7,220 nt of DNA, taken from the NCBI GenBank assembly GCA_021776145.1, contig JAJFGM010000555.1:1-7220 (forward strand), read 5' to 3'. Each line of letters begins with the position of its first letter. Position 1 is the stretch's first letter. The notes beneath the pieces were generated by a model. That model did not search any database and was not told the DNA's origin. It saw only the letters and a program-made list of their open reading frames with translations. The translations under genes were made by a program, and so were the position numbers. This document shows, piece by piece, positions 1 to 7,220 of the stretch. The stretch is from Kiloniellaceae bacterium (GTDB lineage Bacteria; Pseudomonadota; Alphaproteobacteria; Kiloniellales; Kiloniellaceae).

Positions 1-309
1 GCGCCGTGATTGACGCCGGAAAGAACCAAGTCGGGTCGCTTGCCGCTGACCAGCTTGTGCAGTCCGACCAGCACGCAATCCGTCGGCGTGCCGTCGACCG
101 TAAAGCGCCGAGGTCCCATCTTGCGCACCCGCAGGGGCCGCCGCAGGGTCAGTGAATGACTGGTCGCGGACTGCTCCGTTTCCGGCGCCACGACCCAAAC
201 ATCGGGCGATAGGCTGCGGGCGATCCGGAGCAGAACCTTGAGTCCAGGCGCATTGATCCCGTCATCGTTTGTAACGAGGATCCGAGCCGTCGCCAGATCG
301 ACCAGATCT

Positions 310-317
<8 letters not shown>
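1..317 (-). CDS. surE: 5'/3'-nucleotidase SurE, N-terminal part (runs off the window)
   Basis: SurE is a metal-dependent phosphatase that removes phosphate from nucleoside monophosphates and is linked to stationary-phase survival. The 105 visible codons carry the family's hallmarks: the ILVTNDDG strand with metal-binding Asp18 and Asp19, APGL at 24-27, the APETEQS segment with the likely ligand Ser50, GTPTDC at 76-81, and LSGVNHG at 99-105 with the likely ligand Asn103. About 145-155 residues should lie beyond the left edge, judging by the usual family length near 250. The ATG at 317 is the only usable start before the conserved core and gives a lead of about 11 residues. It overlaps the serS stop by 8 nt (shared ATGGCTGA), which suggests translational coupling. 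A GGAGG lies 12 nt upstream (330-334), a rather long spacing. In related genomes pcm often follows; that cannot be seen here. Confidence 0.95.
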
Positions 318-1587
<1,270 letters not shown>

Positions 1588-1800
1588 AGGGGCATCGACT
1601 CGGAAAATGAACTGGATGCAGCCGACCTTATAGGGACTGTTCGCGGCCTCGTCCACGGTCAAGGCGGCCCTTGGCGTCCGGCGGAATTGGAGCTAAGGCC
1701 TTGCTACTAAGGAAATTAGAGTCAATTCAAAGAGGTTAGGCGGCAAGCCTCGCCCGGACGCGAAAGAAAAATAATTTTGCCCGGCGACTCGGCGCATCAC
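1588..1800 (-). other. Intergenic region between tatC and serS; possible serS-surE promoter
   Basis: This is the largest non-coding gap in the window. I see no convincing gene or intrinsic terminator in it. It includes AT-rich patches (1764-1779 and about 1705-1735), unlike the surrounding GC-rich coding sequence. On the minus strand a good -10-like TATAAG sits at 1627-1632, about 40 nt before the serS ATG. The nearest -35-like TTGACC (1657-1662) is 24 nt from it, too far for a standard promoter. A TTGACT (1723-1728) has no good -10 partner. An 8-bp inverted repeat (CCGGACGC 1754-1761, GCGTCCGG 1674-1681) flanks a 72-nt loop, which could well be chance. A promoter here is inferred from gap size and position. 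Confidence 0.35.
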
Positions 1801-2622
1801 TCAGCCGGGTTGGCCTTCCTCGTCGTCGCCGTCATCCTCGCTATCCTCGTCGCCACGTCGTTTTTCGACGAATTTGGCCATATAGATCGAAATCTCATAG
1901 AGCAGGATGATCGGCACCGCCAGGCTGAGCTGGCTGATCGGATCCGGCGGCGTAAAAATAGCGGCGACAATGAAAACACCGACGATGGCGTACTTGCGTT
2001 TCTCCGCCATGCCTTTCGATGTCGCCAATCCCACTTTTGCCAAAAGAACCATGATAACAGGAAGTTGAAAGCAAATTCCAAAGGCAAATATTAGCTTCAT
2101 CATCAAGGAAAGATATTCACCGACGCGCGGTTCCAGCTCGATCGGCAGGCTGTCTGTGCCACCGGTCGTCTCGAAACTGATAAAAAAGCTCGAAGCCAAT
2201 GGAAAGATCAGGAAATAGACCAGCGCACCGCCGATGAAAAAGAGGACCGGGGTGGCGGCCAAGAAGGGCGCCAAGGCGGTTTTCTCGTTCTTATAGAGCC
2301 CCGGCGCGACGAACAGCCAGAATTGAGTGAGGAAAATCGGGCAACAGAGAAACGCGGCGGTAAAAAAAGCCACTTTGACGTAGGTGAAGAAGACCTCGGT
2401 CAGGCCTGTAAAGATGAGCCGCCGCGAGCGGTCATCGACACCAGAGTTCAGCATTACGTCAGCCAGGGGCTGCGACAGGAACCGGAAGATCGGCTCGGCA
2501 AAAAAGTAGGCGATGATGAAAACCACGAACAACGATACGACGCTCCAAAGCAGGCGTTGCCGCAACTCGATCAGATGATCAAGCAGAGGCATCTTCCCGC
2601 CGTCTGCGCTTTCCGCGCTCAT
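1801..2622 (-). CDS. tatC: Twin-arginine translocase subunit TatC
   Basis: TatC is the polytopic inner-membrane core of the Tat pathway. With TatB it binds the twin-arginine signal peptide and recruits TatA for export of folded proteins. The protein is 273 residues. The N-terminal HLIELRQRLL (16-25) carries the conserved Glu19. FVAPGLYKNEK (104-114) matches the signal-peptide contact region, with Phe104 and Glu113 in the places of E. coli Phe94 and Glu103. TPPDPISQ (224-231) with Asp227 is the signature before the last helix. Six membrane segments are visible, roughly 23-43, 76-98, 117-140, 170-195, 211-224 and 230-247. The cytosolic C-terminus (255-273) is a strongly acidic tail. The ATG at 2622 overlaps the tatB stop in an ATGA, so the two are probably translationally coupled; a Shine-Dalgarno sequence at standard spacing is not evident. 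Confidence 0.97.
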   Translation of the reverse strand: MSAESADGGKMPLLDHLIELRQRLLWSVVSLFVVFIIAYFFAEPIFRFLSQPLADVMLNSGVDDRSRRLIFTGLTEVFFTYVKVAFFTAAFLCCPIFLTQFWLFVAPGLYKNEKTALAPFLAATPVLFFIGGALVYFLIFPLASSFFISFETTGGTDSLPIELEPRVGEYLSLMMKLIFAFGICFQLPVIMVLLAKVGLATSKGMAEKRKYAIVGVFIVAAIFTPPDPISQLSLAVPIILLYEISIYMAKFVEKRRGDEDSEDDGDDEEGQPG

Positions 2623-3218
2623 GCCTTGGCGCTTTCCTTTTGGGTTTCCGCTGTGGCGTCCGGTGTCGGCTCGGCGGCGGTCGCCGCCGCTTCACGTGGC
2701 GCGGCGGCATCGCCGTCGGTAGTGGTCACAGCGTCGGCTGGCGGCGGCGTCTCGGTGCTCTCGACCGTCTTTCTGAAGGGGTCTTCCGGCGGCACAACCG
2801 AATGCGGAGGCGCGATGTTGGCTGGCTGTTCAGTCACCTTGGCGCCTTGGTCCGCCAGATCCGCCGGATCCGCCTCGGTACCGATGCTTGGCGTCGCTGT
2901 GGCTGTATCAACGTTGGAGCGGGCGTCACGCTCGACCTGGCTCATCGAATCACCGATGCTGCCGGTGGGATCGATGGTATCGGTGATGGTCTTCTTGAGT
3001 TCGCCGCTCCTCACCGCCTGAATCGACTTTTTGGCATCCTCGAGTTCGGCTTCCCGAATCATATCGTCCAGGCCCGACTGAAACTCGCGCGTCACGCTGC
3101 GCGCCTTGCGCATCCAGTGCGCGGCGGTCCGCATGACTTTTGGCAAGTCCTTCGGTCCAATGACAAGTAGCGCCAAGAGCGCCACCACCGCCATCTCGGA
3201 CCAGCCGATATCAAACAT
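2619..3218 (-). CDS. tatB: Twin-arginine translocase subunit TatB
   Basis: TatB is the single-span inner-membrane partner of TatC in the twin-arginine receptor complex. The 199-residue protein starts MFDIGWSEM, with the polar Glu8 typical of TatB. It has one membrane helix (about 5-20), the GP hinge at 21-22 (IGPKDLP), and an amphipathic charged helix over about 25-75. Residues from about 105 to the end form a long low-complexity tail rich in Ala, Thr, Pro, Asp and Glu, probably disordered. Variable tails of this kind are common in alphaproteobacterial TatB and make up nearly half of this protein. The ATG at 3218 is preceded by GGTGA (3225-3229) at a 6-nt spacing. The gene lies 40 nt after tatA and overlaps tatC by 4 nt. 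The TatB rather than TatA assignment rests on the MFDIG start, the GPKDLP hinge, the length and the gene order. Confidence 0.95.
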   Translation of the reverse strand: MFDIGWSEMAVVALLALLVIGPKDLPKVMRTAAHWMRKARSVTREFQSGLDDMIREAELEDAKKSIQAVRSGELKKTITDTIDPTGSIGDSMSQVERDARSNVDTATATPSIGTEADPADLADQGAKVTEQPANIAPPHSVVPPEDPFRKTVESTETPPPADAVTTTDGDAAAPREAAATAAEPTPDATAETQKESAKA

Positions 3219-3258
3219 GGCAGGTCACCAATTTTCGAAAGACGTCAAGCCCGGGTGC

Positions 3259-3501
3259 TCAGCCGTTCGCCGCCTTGTCTTTTTTTTCGGCGGAGGCGGA
3301 AACGGTCTCCGTATCCTCTTGGATAGACTTAGCGTCCGCCTTGCCAGCGGCTGCCGTGTCTTCCTCTTTCAGGCCCTTCTTAAAGGCGGTGATCCCTGAG
3401 CCCATATCGCCCAAGATCTTCTTGATCTTGCCACCGCCGCCAAAGAGCACAAGCACCACCACCAAAACAATGAGCCAGTGCCAAATGCTGAACGTCCCCA
3501 T
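3259..3501 (-). CDS. tatA: Twin-arginine translocase subunit TatA
   Basis: TatA oligomerises at the TatBC-substrate complex in the inner membrane to let folded proteins cross. The 80-residue protein has the expected order: a short N-terminus, a membrane helix (about 5-20, SIWHWLIVLVVVLVLF), a hinge starting at Phe20-Gly21, an amphipathic helix (about 25-45, ending AFKKGLKEE) and a hydrophilic tail rich in Lys, Glu, Asp and Ala. The N-terminal segment is close to the common alphaproteobacterial form. The hinge is unusual: it reads FGGGGKIKKIL, whereas the usual form is like FGRGKIPEL, so there is one extra Gly and no Arg or Pro. The ATG at 3501 has a good AGGAG (3509-3513) at a 7-nt spacing. 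As first gene of the tat group, after an 88-nt gap, it may be preceded by a promoter. Confidence 0.96.
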   Translation of the reverse strand: MGTFSIWHWLIVLVVVLVLFGGGGKIKKILGDMGSGITAFKKGLKEEDTAAAGKADAKSIQEDTETVSASAEKKDKAANG

Positions 3502-3539
3502 CCTGGTTCTCCTGTAGGGTGTCTCGAAGTTTGCAGCGG

Positions 3540-3568
3540 ACTATCGCAAAAAGCCCCGTCTGCCGCAA
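3540..3568 (-). promoter_or_regulatory. Weak candidate promoter upstream of tatA
   Basis: In the 88-nt gap between the ABC ATPase gene and tatA, the minus strand carries TTGCGG (3563-3568) and GATAGT (3540-3545), separated by exactly 17 nt. The -10 matches TATAAT at 4 of 6 positions and the -35 matches TTGACA at 3 of 6, so the match is weak. The location, about 40 nt before the tatA start, is sensible. No clear hairpin terminator for the upstream gene was found in the gap, so readthrough into tatA is also plausible. Confidence 0.25.
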
Positions 3569-3589
3569 CGTCCGTGGGAATTGGACGGC

Positions 3590-4663
3590 TTATGTAGCGT
3601 TTTTCAGCGGAAATACAAAGGTTTGCTTGCGGTCCAGGCGAACTTCGAAGATTTCCCCCTCGGCCGGCAGGAATTGACCCGCTATCCGGGCATGCAGGTG
3701 CAGGTCCGCGGCGCCCTCGCCCGTCGCCTTGAGATGAATCAACGATGTACGGCCCAAAAGCCTCGAAGCCAGGACTTCGACCAGGCCGTCGCGCGGCCCG
3801 GGATCGCTGCCCGGTGGTACCAGCAGCAGGGCTTCGGGGCGAATCAGCACCTCGACGGCCTCGCCCTCAACCCCGTGCGGCGCCGCTATGCTGCCAAGCT
3901 GCGTCGACACAGATTCGTTCTCAACAATTCCTTCCAAGCGATTGATATCGCCGAAAAAACTAGCAACAAAACCACTTTTTGGATGATTGTAAAGATCTGC
4001 TGGGGCGCCTTGTTGTACGATGCGGCCATCCAGCATCAAGGCGATGCGGTCGGCCATGAACATTGCCTCTTCGGGGTCATGGGTGACCAGCAGCGTCGAA
4101 GCCCCGCTTTGTTTGAGGACGTGCAAAGTGTCGTCGCGGATCTGATTGCGCAAAACCATATCAAGGCCGGAAAAAGGCTCGTCCAGCAGCATCAGCTTGG
4201 GTCGAGGCGCCAGGGCTCTAGCCAGGGCAACTCGCTGCTGCTGGCCGCCCGAGAGAGTGTGTGGGTAGGCATTGGCATAAGCCCGCATTCCAACCTGCTC
4301 GAGAACACGCTGGACGCGGTCGTTGATCGCCGACGCCGGTTGGTCGGATATACCGAAGGCGACATTATGGAAAATGCTCAAATGCGGGAACAAGGCAAAG
4401 TCTTGAAACACCAATCCGATTCCGCGTGCTTCCGGCGGTAATTCGTTATTCTGGTCCGCGACCACGCGGCCATCGAGATAGACTTTACCTTGTTGCAACC
4501 GCTCAAGGCCGGCGGCGACTCGCAGCGCCGTGGTCTTGCCGCAGCCGGACGGTCCGAGCAGGCACACCACCTCGCCCTTCGCCAAAGTCAAGTCGACGCG
4601 GTCAAGCGCCCGCAACTGATCGTAGGAATGGGTAACGTTCTCCAGGGCAAGGGCAGCACTCAT
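3590..4663 (-). CDS. ABC transporter ATP-binding protein, FbpC/CysA-like importer class (substrate unknown)
   Basis: This is a complete ABC importer ATPase of 357 residues. It would power an inner-membrane importer from the cytosolic side. Walker A is GPSGCGKT (37-44), the Q-loop is Gln87 in VFQDFALFPHL, the signature is LSGGQQQR (137-144), Walker B is LMLLDEP (157-163) and the H-loop is His195 in LLVTHDPEEA. All catalytic residues are present. Residues about 240-357 form a C-terminal regulatory extension, probably TOBE-like, with IRPEALLL at 274-281. Sequence style and length fit the iron(III)/spermidine/sulfate group, closest to FbpC by eye, but the substrate cannot be settled. The ATG at 4663 was chosen because the family N-terminus begins just after it; the frame stays open upstream into scpB, where it reads as Arg/Pro-rich shadow sequence. 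The gene starts 13 nt after scpB with only a weak GAAAG as ribosome site. No permease or binding-protein gene is in the window. Confidence 0.92.
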   Translation of the reverse strand: MSAALALENVTHSYDQLRALDRVDLTLAKGEVVCLLGPSGCGKTTALRVAAGLERLQQGKVYLDGRVVADQNNELPPEARGIGLVFQDFALFPHLSIFHNVAFGISDQPASAINDRVQRVLEQVGMRAYANAYPHTLSGGQQQRVALARALAPRPKLMLLDEPFSGLDMVLRNQIRDDTLHVLKQSGASTLLVTHDPEEAMFMADRIALMLDGRIVQQGAPADLYNHPKSGFVASFFGDINRLEGIVENESVSTQLGSIAAPHGVEGEAVEVLIRPEALLLVPPGSDPGPRDGLVEVLASRLLGRTSLIHLKATGEGAADLHLHARIAGQFLPAEGEIFEVRLDRKQTFVFPLKNAT

Positions 4664-4676
4664 CGGCGCTTTCGGC

Positions 4677-5465
4677 TCACACCGCGTCCTTGCCGAGCGC
4701 CACGTTGGCGGTGTCCGGATCCACACCGCTCTCGTCCGCCTCGCCAAACTCGGCGACAGTGGCCTCAGCGAACTCGGCGGCGGTGGCCTCACTGCTTTCA
4801 AGCGTACCCTCGGGAACAAGGTCTTCACCGAAATCTTCGGGCAGAAGTTCTTCCTCGTCCTCGGTTTCGACATCCTCCGCCGCCTCCGACGGGCCCGGCA
4901 AGAGACCACGCTCGCCCAGCGAAATTACCGCTGGGCGGGTGTCCAGCAAACCGGCGGCCTTCAATTCGTCAATACCTGGCAAGGCGTCAAGGGAAGCGAG
5001 GCCAAAATGATCGAGAAATGCCTCGCTCGTTCCCCAAGTGACCGGCCGACCCGGTGTGCGACGGCGGCCTCTTGGTTTGATCCAGCCGGCTTCGAGCAAG
5101 ATGTCCAATGTACCCCTCGACAGCCCGACGCCGCGCACCTCTTCAATTTCGGCGCGGGTCACCGGCTGATGATAGGCGACGATGGCCAGGGTTTCGACGG
5201 CGACACGCGATAGCTTGCGTACCTTCGTGCTTTCAAAGGTCAGGAGCGAGGCAAGATCAGCGGCGCTGCGGAATGCCCAGCGATCGCCGACTTTGATCAA
5301 ATTGACGCCGCGGTTGGCGTAAAGTGCAGCGAGTTCGTCCATCAGTTCGACAAAATTCGCTCCCTCCGGCAGATAGCGCGCCAGATCCTTTTCGCCCAGC
5401 GGTTCGCTGGACGCGAAGAGGACCGCCTCAAGCAGGCGGATCAATTCGAAACGTCCCGTCGTCAT
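4677..5465 (-). CDS. scpB: Segregation and condensation protein B (ScpB)
   Basis: ScpB dimers bind the kleisin ScpA and regulate the SMC complex that compacts and segregates the chromosome. The 262-residue protein has two winged-helix domains. The first is about residues 5-80 (FELIRLLEAVLFASSEPL), and the second is about 85-160. The family signature LSRVAVETLAIVAYHQPVTR is at 85-104, followed by EIEEVRGV (107-114). TPGRPVTWGTSEAFLDHFGL (137-156) also matches the family. Residues about 193-262 are an extra, very acidic tail containing an 8-residue near-repeat (EATAAEFA, EATVAEFG). The ATG at 5465 was chosen because GAGG (5471-5474) lies 5 nt upstream and the protein then begins like its relatives. 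Earlier in-frame starts would overlap scpA. The gene follows scpA by 22 nt. Confidence 0.95.
   Translation of the reverse strand: MTTGRFELIRLLEAVLFASSEPLGEKDLARYLPEGANFVELMDELAALYANRGVNLIKVGDRWAFRSAADLASLLTFESTKVRKLSRVAVETLAIVAYHQPVTRAEIEEVRGVGLSRGTLDILLEAGWIKPRGRRRTPGRPVTWGTSEAFLDHFGLASLDALPGIDELKAAGLLDTRPAVISLGERGLLPGPSEAAEDVETEDEEELLPEDFGEDLVPEGTLESSEATAAEFAEATVAEFGEADESGVDPDTANVALGKDAV
4738..4791. repeat. Imperfect 24-bp tandem repeat within scpB (2.25 copies)
   Basis: Two adjacent 24-bp units (4738-4761 and 4762-4785) match at 19 of 24 positions, followed by 6 bp of a third unit. The period is a multiple of three, so the scpB frame is kept, and each unit encodes one copy of the octapeptide pattern EAT(A/V)AEF(A/G). 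It lies in the acidic C-terminal tail, outside the winged-helix domains. A recent local duplication is the simplest explanation. Confidence 0.85.
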
Positions 5466-5487
5466 GCCGTCCTCGGGGTTATGGCGG

Positions 5488-6270
5488 TCACGTCTCTTTC
5501 TCCAAACCACGCAGGTAGATTGTACCGTAGGTTCCATCCTGGCGAATTTTGACCTCGCCACGGCGTGTCATTTCAAGTGCGGCGGCAAAGGTCGAGGCCA
5601 ACGCCGAACGATTAATCAGGCCGCCTTCCATCCGCGGCGGCAAGAAACCGGCCAGGGCGTGCCACCCCGGAACGGTGCCGAGGATCTTGCTTAGTCGCTG
5701 CAGGGCATCGTCCACGGAGTAGAGGTCGACGGGCAGGATATGCAGGCGCCCGTCGGCACTGTCGCGCCGCAACCGTCCATAGGCGGTCAGCAGGTCGTGC
5801 AGCGAGACCTCGAAATGAGTGGTGGTCAGGTTCTTCTGGGGTTCCGGCGCGCCGCGAGGGTAAAACTCGCTGTGCAATTGCGGTAGGGCCATCAGGCGCA
5901 GGCCAGCGTCCTGCATGGCTTGCAGGCGCTGTAGTTGGAACTTCAGTGCCGCCGCCATCTCGGCACCACTGGGTTCGTCGTCACCGGCCGGTTCGGGCAG
6001 CAGCAAACGCGACTTCAGGTATGCGAGCCAGGCGGCCATGACCAGATAGTCGGCTGCCAGTTCAAGACGCAGGCGGCGCGCCTGTTGCACAAACTCCAAA
6101 TACTGATCGGCGAGCGCCAGGATCGAAATGTTGATGAGATCGACCTTTTGATCGCGCGCCAACTGCAACAGGGCGTCGATCGGGCCTTCGTAGCCTTCGA
6201 GATCGAGCCGCAGGTCGTCCGTCGGCGCCGGCCGTTCAAAGTCTTCAACGAATTCGGGTGACTCCGGCAC
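5488..6270 (-). CDS. scpA: Segregation and condensation protein A (ScpA, kleisin)
   Basis: ScpA is the kleisin subunit that bridges the SMC dimer heads and, with ScpB, forms the bacterial condensin. The protein is 260 residues. The N-terminal SMC-neck-binding part includes the family signature DLEGYEGPIDALLQLARDQK (23-42) followed by VDLINISI (43-50). AADYLVMAAWLAYLKSRLLL (72-91) is the next conserved helix. The middle (about 95-200) is variable and linker-like. Residues about 205-260 form the C-terminal winged helix that meets the SMC head (FLPPRMEGGLINRSALASTF, 209-228). The start is a GTG at 6270 with AGGA (6279-6282) 8 nt upstream. The gene is 23 nt after the M50 protease gene and 22 nt before scpB, consistent with co-transcription. 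Confidence 0.95.
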   Translation of the reverse strand: MPESPEFVEDFERPAPTDDLRLDLEGYEGPIDALLQLARDQKVDLINISILALADQYLEFVQQARRLRLELAADYLVMAAWLAYLKSRLLLPEPAGDDEPSGAEMAAALKFQLQRLQAMQDAGLRLMALPQLHSEFYPRGAPEPQKNLTTTHFEVSLHDLLTAYGRLRRDSADGRLHILPVDLYSVDDALQRLSKILGTVPGWHALAGFLPPRMEGGLINRSALASTFAAALEMTRRGEVKIRQDGTYGTIYLRGLEKET

Positions 6271-6293
6271 GCTCCGCGTCCTGGCTCTGGCAG

Positions 6294-7019
6294 TTACATG
6301 AACATCTCATAGACTTCTCGCGGATTGCCCGCAAGGCCGGCAAAGACTTCGAAAACGATCCAGCCGACCGGTTCCCAGACAAGCCAGCTCAGGACATTGA
6401 GATCGATGCCCAGGTAGTCGCCCAGCATGGGCAGGAGAAAAATCGCGCCCAGAATGATGAACATGCCGTAGCGCTCGAGCCGGGCCAGGGGCACGGCAAT
6501 CATATGCGGCAGTATACCGACGGCGACCCGTCCGCCATCGAGCGGCGGCAAGGGGATCATGTTGAACACCGCCAGCAACACATTGAGGAATATCGAGCGC
6601 GCCAGATTTTCCGACAGCCAAGTCTCGGCCGCCGCCGGGAAAATGACCACGAGGTGAAACAGCAGTGCCGACAGGAAGGCCAGCAGAAAGTTGCTCAGCG
6701 GACCGGCGGCGGCGACGAGAACCATGTCGCGGCGCGGTCGGTCCAATCGGTGGAACGCCACGGGCACCGGTTTGGCGTAGCCGAACCCGAAGCGTCCGCC
6801 CGAGACGATCAGCAGGATCGCCAACATCAGGATGGTGCCAAAAAGATCGATATGCCGCAGTGGGTTGATTGTTACCCGGCCCGCCCGGTAGGCCGTATCG
6901 TCCCCCAGACACCATGCCACGAAGCCGTGCGCGGCTTCGTGGAGCGTAATGGCGATCAAGGCCGGCAGCACCCAGATCGAGGCTGAATACAGCAGCTCTT
7001 CATAAGCCACGGCGGTCAA
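6294..7019 (-). CDS. Site-2 protease family membrane metalloprotease (peptidase M50)
   Basis: This is an integral-membrane zinc protease of the M50 site-2-protease type, predicted to cut substrates within the inner membrane. The 241-residue protein has the zinc motif HEAAH at 27-31, GRVTINPLRHIDLFGT at 47-62, AAGPLSN at 104-110, and the third zinc-ligand motif NMIPLPPLDGGRV at 153-165 with Asp161. Several hydrophobic segments are visible (about 12-30, 60-73, 98-128, 143-157, 184-200 and 213-228). There is no PDZ domain, so it belongs with the small compact M50 proteins rather than RseP. The start is uncertain: a TTG at 7019 overlaps the nagZ stop as TTGA, while a GTG at 7010 would give a protein three residues shorter. 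A purine-rich GGTGGGG just upstream could serve either. The substrate is unknown. The placement between nagZ and scpA suggests co-expression only. Confidence 0.92.
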   Translation of the reverse strand: MTAVAYEELLYSASIWVLPALIAITLHEAAHGFVAWCLGDDTAYRAGRVTINPLRHIDLFGTILMLAILLIVSGGRFGFGYAKPVPVAFHRLDRPRRDMVLVAAAGPLSNFLLAFLSALLFHLVVIFPAAAETWLSENLARSIFLNVLLAVFNMIPLPPLDGGRVAVGILPHMIAVPLARLERYGMFIILGAIFLLPMLGDYLGIDLNVLSWLVWEPVGWIVFEVFAGLAGNPREVYEMFM

Positions 7020-7220
7020 ACCCCACCAATGAGGGACTCGAGCTCGTCGAGCAGGGCCGAAACATCGACGGAGCCTGATCGGCCGCGCCGTGCCGTTGCC
7101 CGAGTCACGCGCGCGACGGCAGCCTGCGAAAGCGCCGTGCAGGCCGCCGCCACCGCGGTCATCTCCTGGCGATCACCATTACAATGCAGGGCGATATCGC
7201 ACCCCGCGACCAAACAAGCC
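7016..7220 (-). CDS. nagZ: Beta-N-acetylhexosaminidase NagZ, C-terminal end (runs off the window)
   Basis: NagZ is a cytosolic family 3 glycoside hydrolase that removes N-acetylglucosamine from anhydro-muropeptides during cell-wall recycling. Only the last 67 complete codons are visible. They include AGCDIALHCNGDRQEM, which matches the conserved AGCD-x-x-LHCNG strand near the C-terminal end of NagZ enzymes, followed by an Ala-rich helical tail ending LESLIGGV. The catalytic Asp and the His/Asp loop lie outside the window and cannot be checked. The TGA stop (7016-7018) overlaps the TTG start of the M50 gene. The family assignment also fits the known nagZ-scpA-scpB order in Alphaproteobacteria. 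Confidence 0.85.
   Translation of the reverse strand, partial: ACLVAGCDIALHCNGDRQEMTAVAAACTALSQAAVARVTRATARRGRSGSVDVSALLDELESLIGGV

Noticed and set aside
1588..1662. In-frame N-terminal extension of serS from a TTG
   Set aside because: SerS proteins start at MFDLKWIRE-like sequence. The extension covers the -10-like site, lacks family resemblance and is better read as leader DNA.
1741..1790. Possible intrinsic terminator after tatC
   Set aside because: The GC-rich blocks on each side of the AT-rich patch are direct copies of CCGGGC, not complementary, so they cannot form a hairpin.
2323..3021. Plus-strand open frame (232 codons) across tatB and tatC
   Set aside because: It spans the junction of two well-supported minus-strand genes, and its Ser/Ala/Val-rich part mirrors the low-complexity TatB tail.
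3380..3568. Minus-strand small open frame (62 codons) overlapping tatA in another frame
   Set aside because: It shares DNA with the conserved tatA and shows no domain; the AGGAG upstream of 3501 serves tatA.
3581..4441. Long plus-strand open frame (286 codons) opposite the ABC ATPase gene
   Set aside because: The minus-strand frame has every ABC motif in order. The plus-strand translation resembles no family I know and has the composition expected of an antisense shadow in GC-rich DNA.
4664..4909. N-terminal extension of the ABC ATPase into scpB
   Set aside because: The 82 extra residues are Arg/Pro-rich, a frame shadow of the acidic ScpB tail, and the family N-terminus begins right after the ATG at 4663.
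6258..6986. Long plus-strand open frame (242 codons) opposite the M50 protease gene
   Set aside because: The translation is Gln/Arg/His/Asp-rich, typical of the antisense of a membrane protein, with no domain signature.

Overview
The window looks like a stretch of alphaproteobacterial core chromosome, GC-rich overall. All ten genes lie on the minus strand, so transcription runs from position 7220 towards 1. In that direction the order is nagZ (3' end only), a site-2-protease-like M50 metalloprotease, scpA, scpB, an orphan FbpC-type ABC transporter ATPase, tatA, tatB, tatC, serS and surE (5' part only). The backbone nagZ-scpA-scpB-tatA-tatB-tatC-serS-surE is a well-known conserved cluster in Alphaproteobacteria. 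TatA also begins with a segment typical of that class. A Rhodospirillales-like member is my best guess, but only an inference. No mobile element, CRISPR array, tRNA, rRNA or phage gene was seen.

Layout. From 7220 to 4677 the genes are tightly packed: nagZ and the M50 gene overlap by 4 nt, the M50 gene and scpA are 23 nt apart, and scpA and scpB are 22 nt apart. The ABC ATPase gene (4663-3590) starts 13 nt after scpB. An 88-nt gap with a weak promoter-like pair precedes tatA. tatA and tatB are 40 nt apart, and tatB and tatC overlap by 4 nt (ATGA). The largest gap, 213 nt (1588-1800), separates tatC from serS and is the best place for a serS-surE promoter. serS and surE overlap by 8 nt.

How the genes fit together. 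NagZ serves cell-wall recycling. ScpA and ScpB are the kleisin and its partner in the SMC chromosome-organising complex. TatA, TatB and TatC form the complete twin-arginine export pathway for folded proteins. SerS charges tRNA-Ser, and SurE is a nucleotide phosphatase. They are mostly housekeeping functions that travel together rather than one pathway.

I see no convincing undescribed system. The points most worth a second look are the orphan ABC ATPase between scpB and tatA, the acidic ScpB tail encoded partly by a 24-bp tandem repeat, the glycine-rich TatA hinge, and the placement of the M50 protease between nagZ and scpA.
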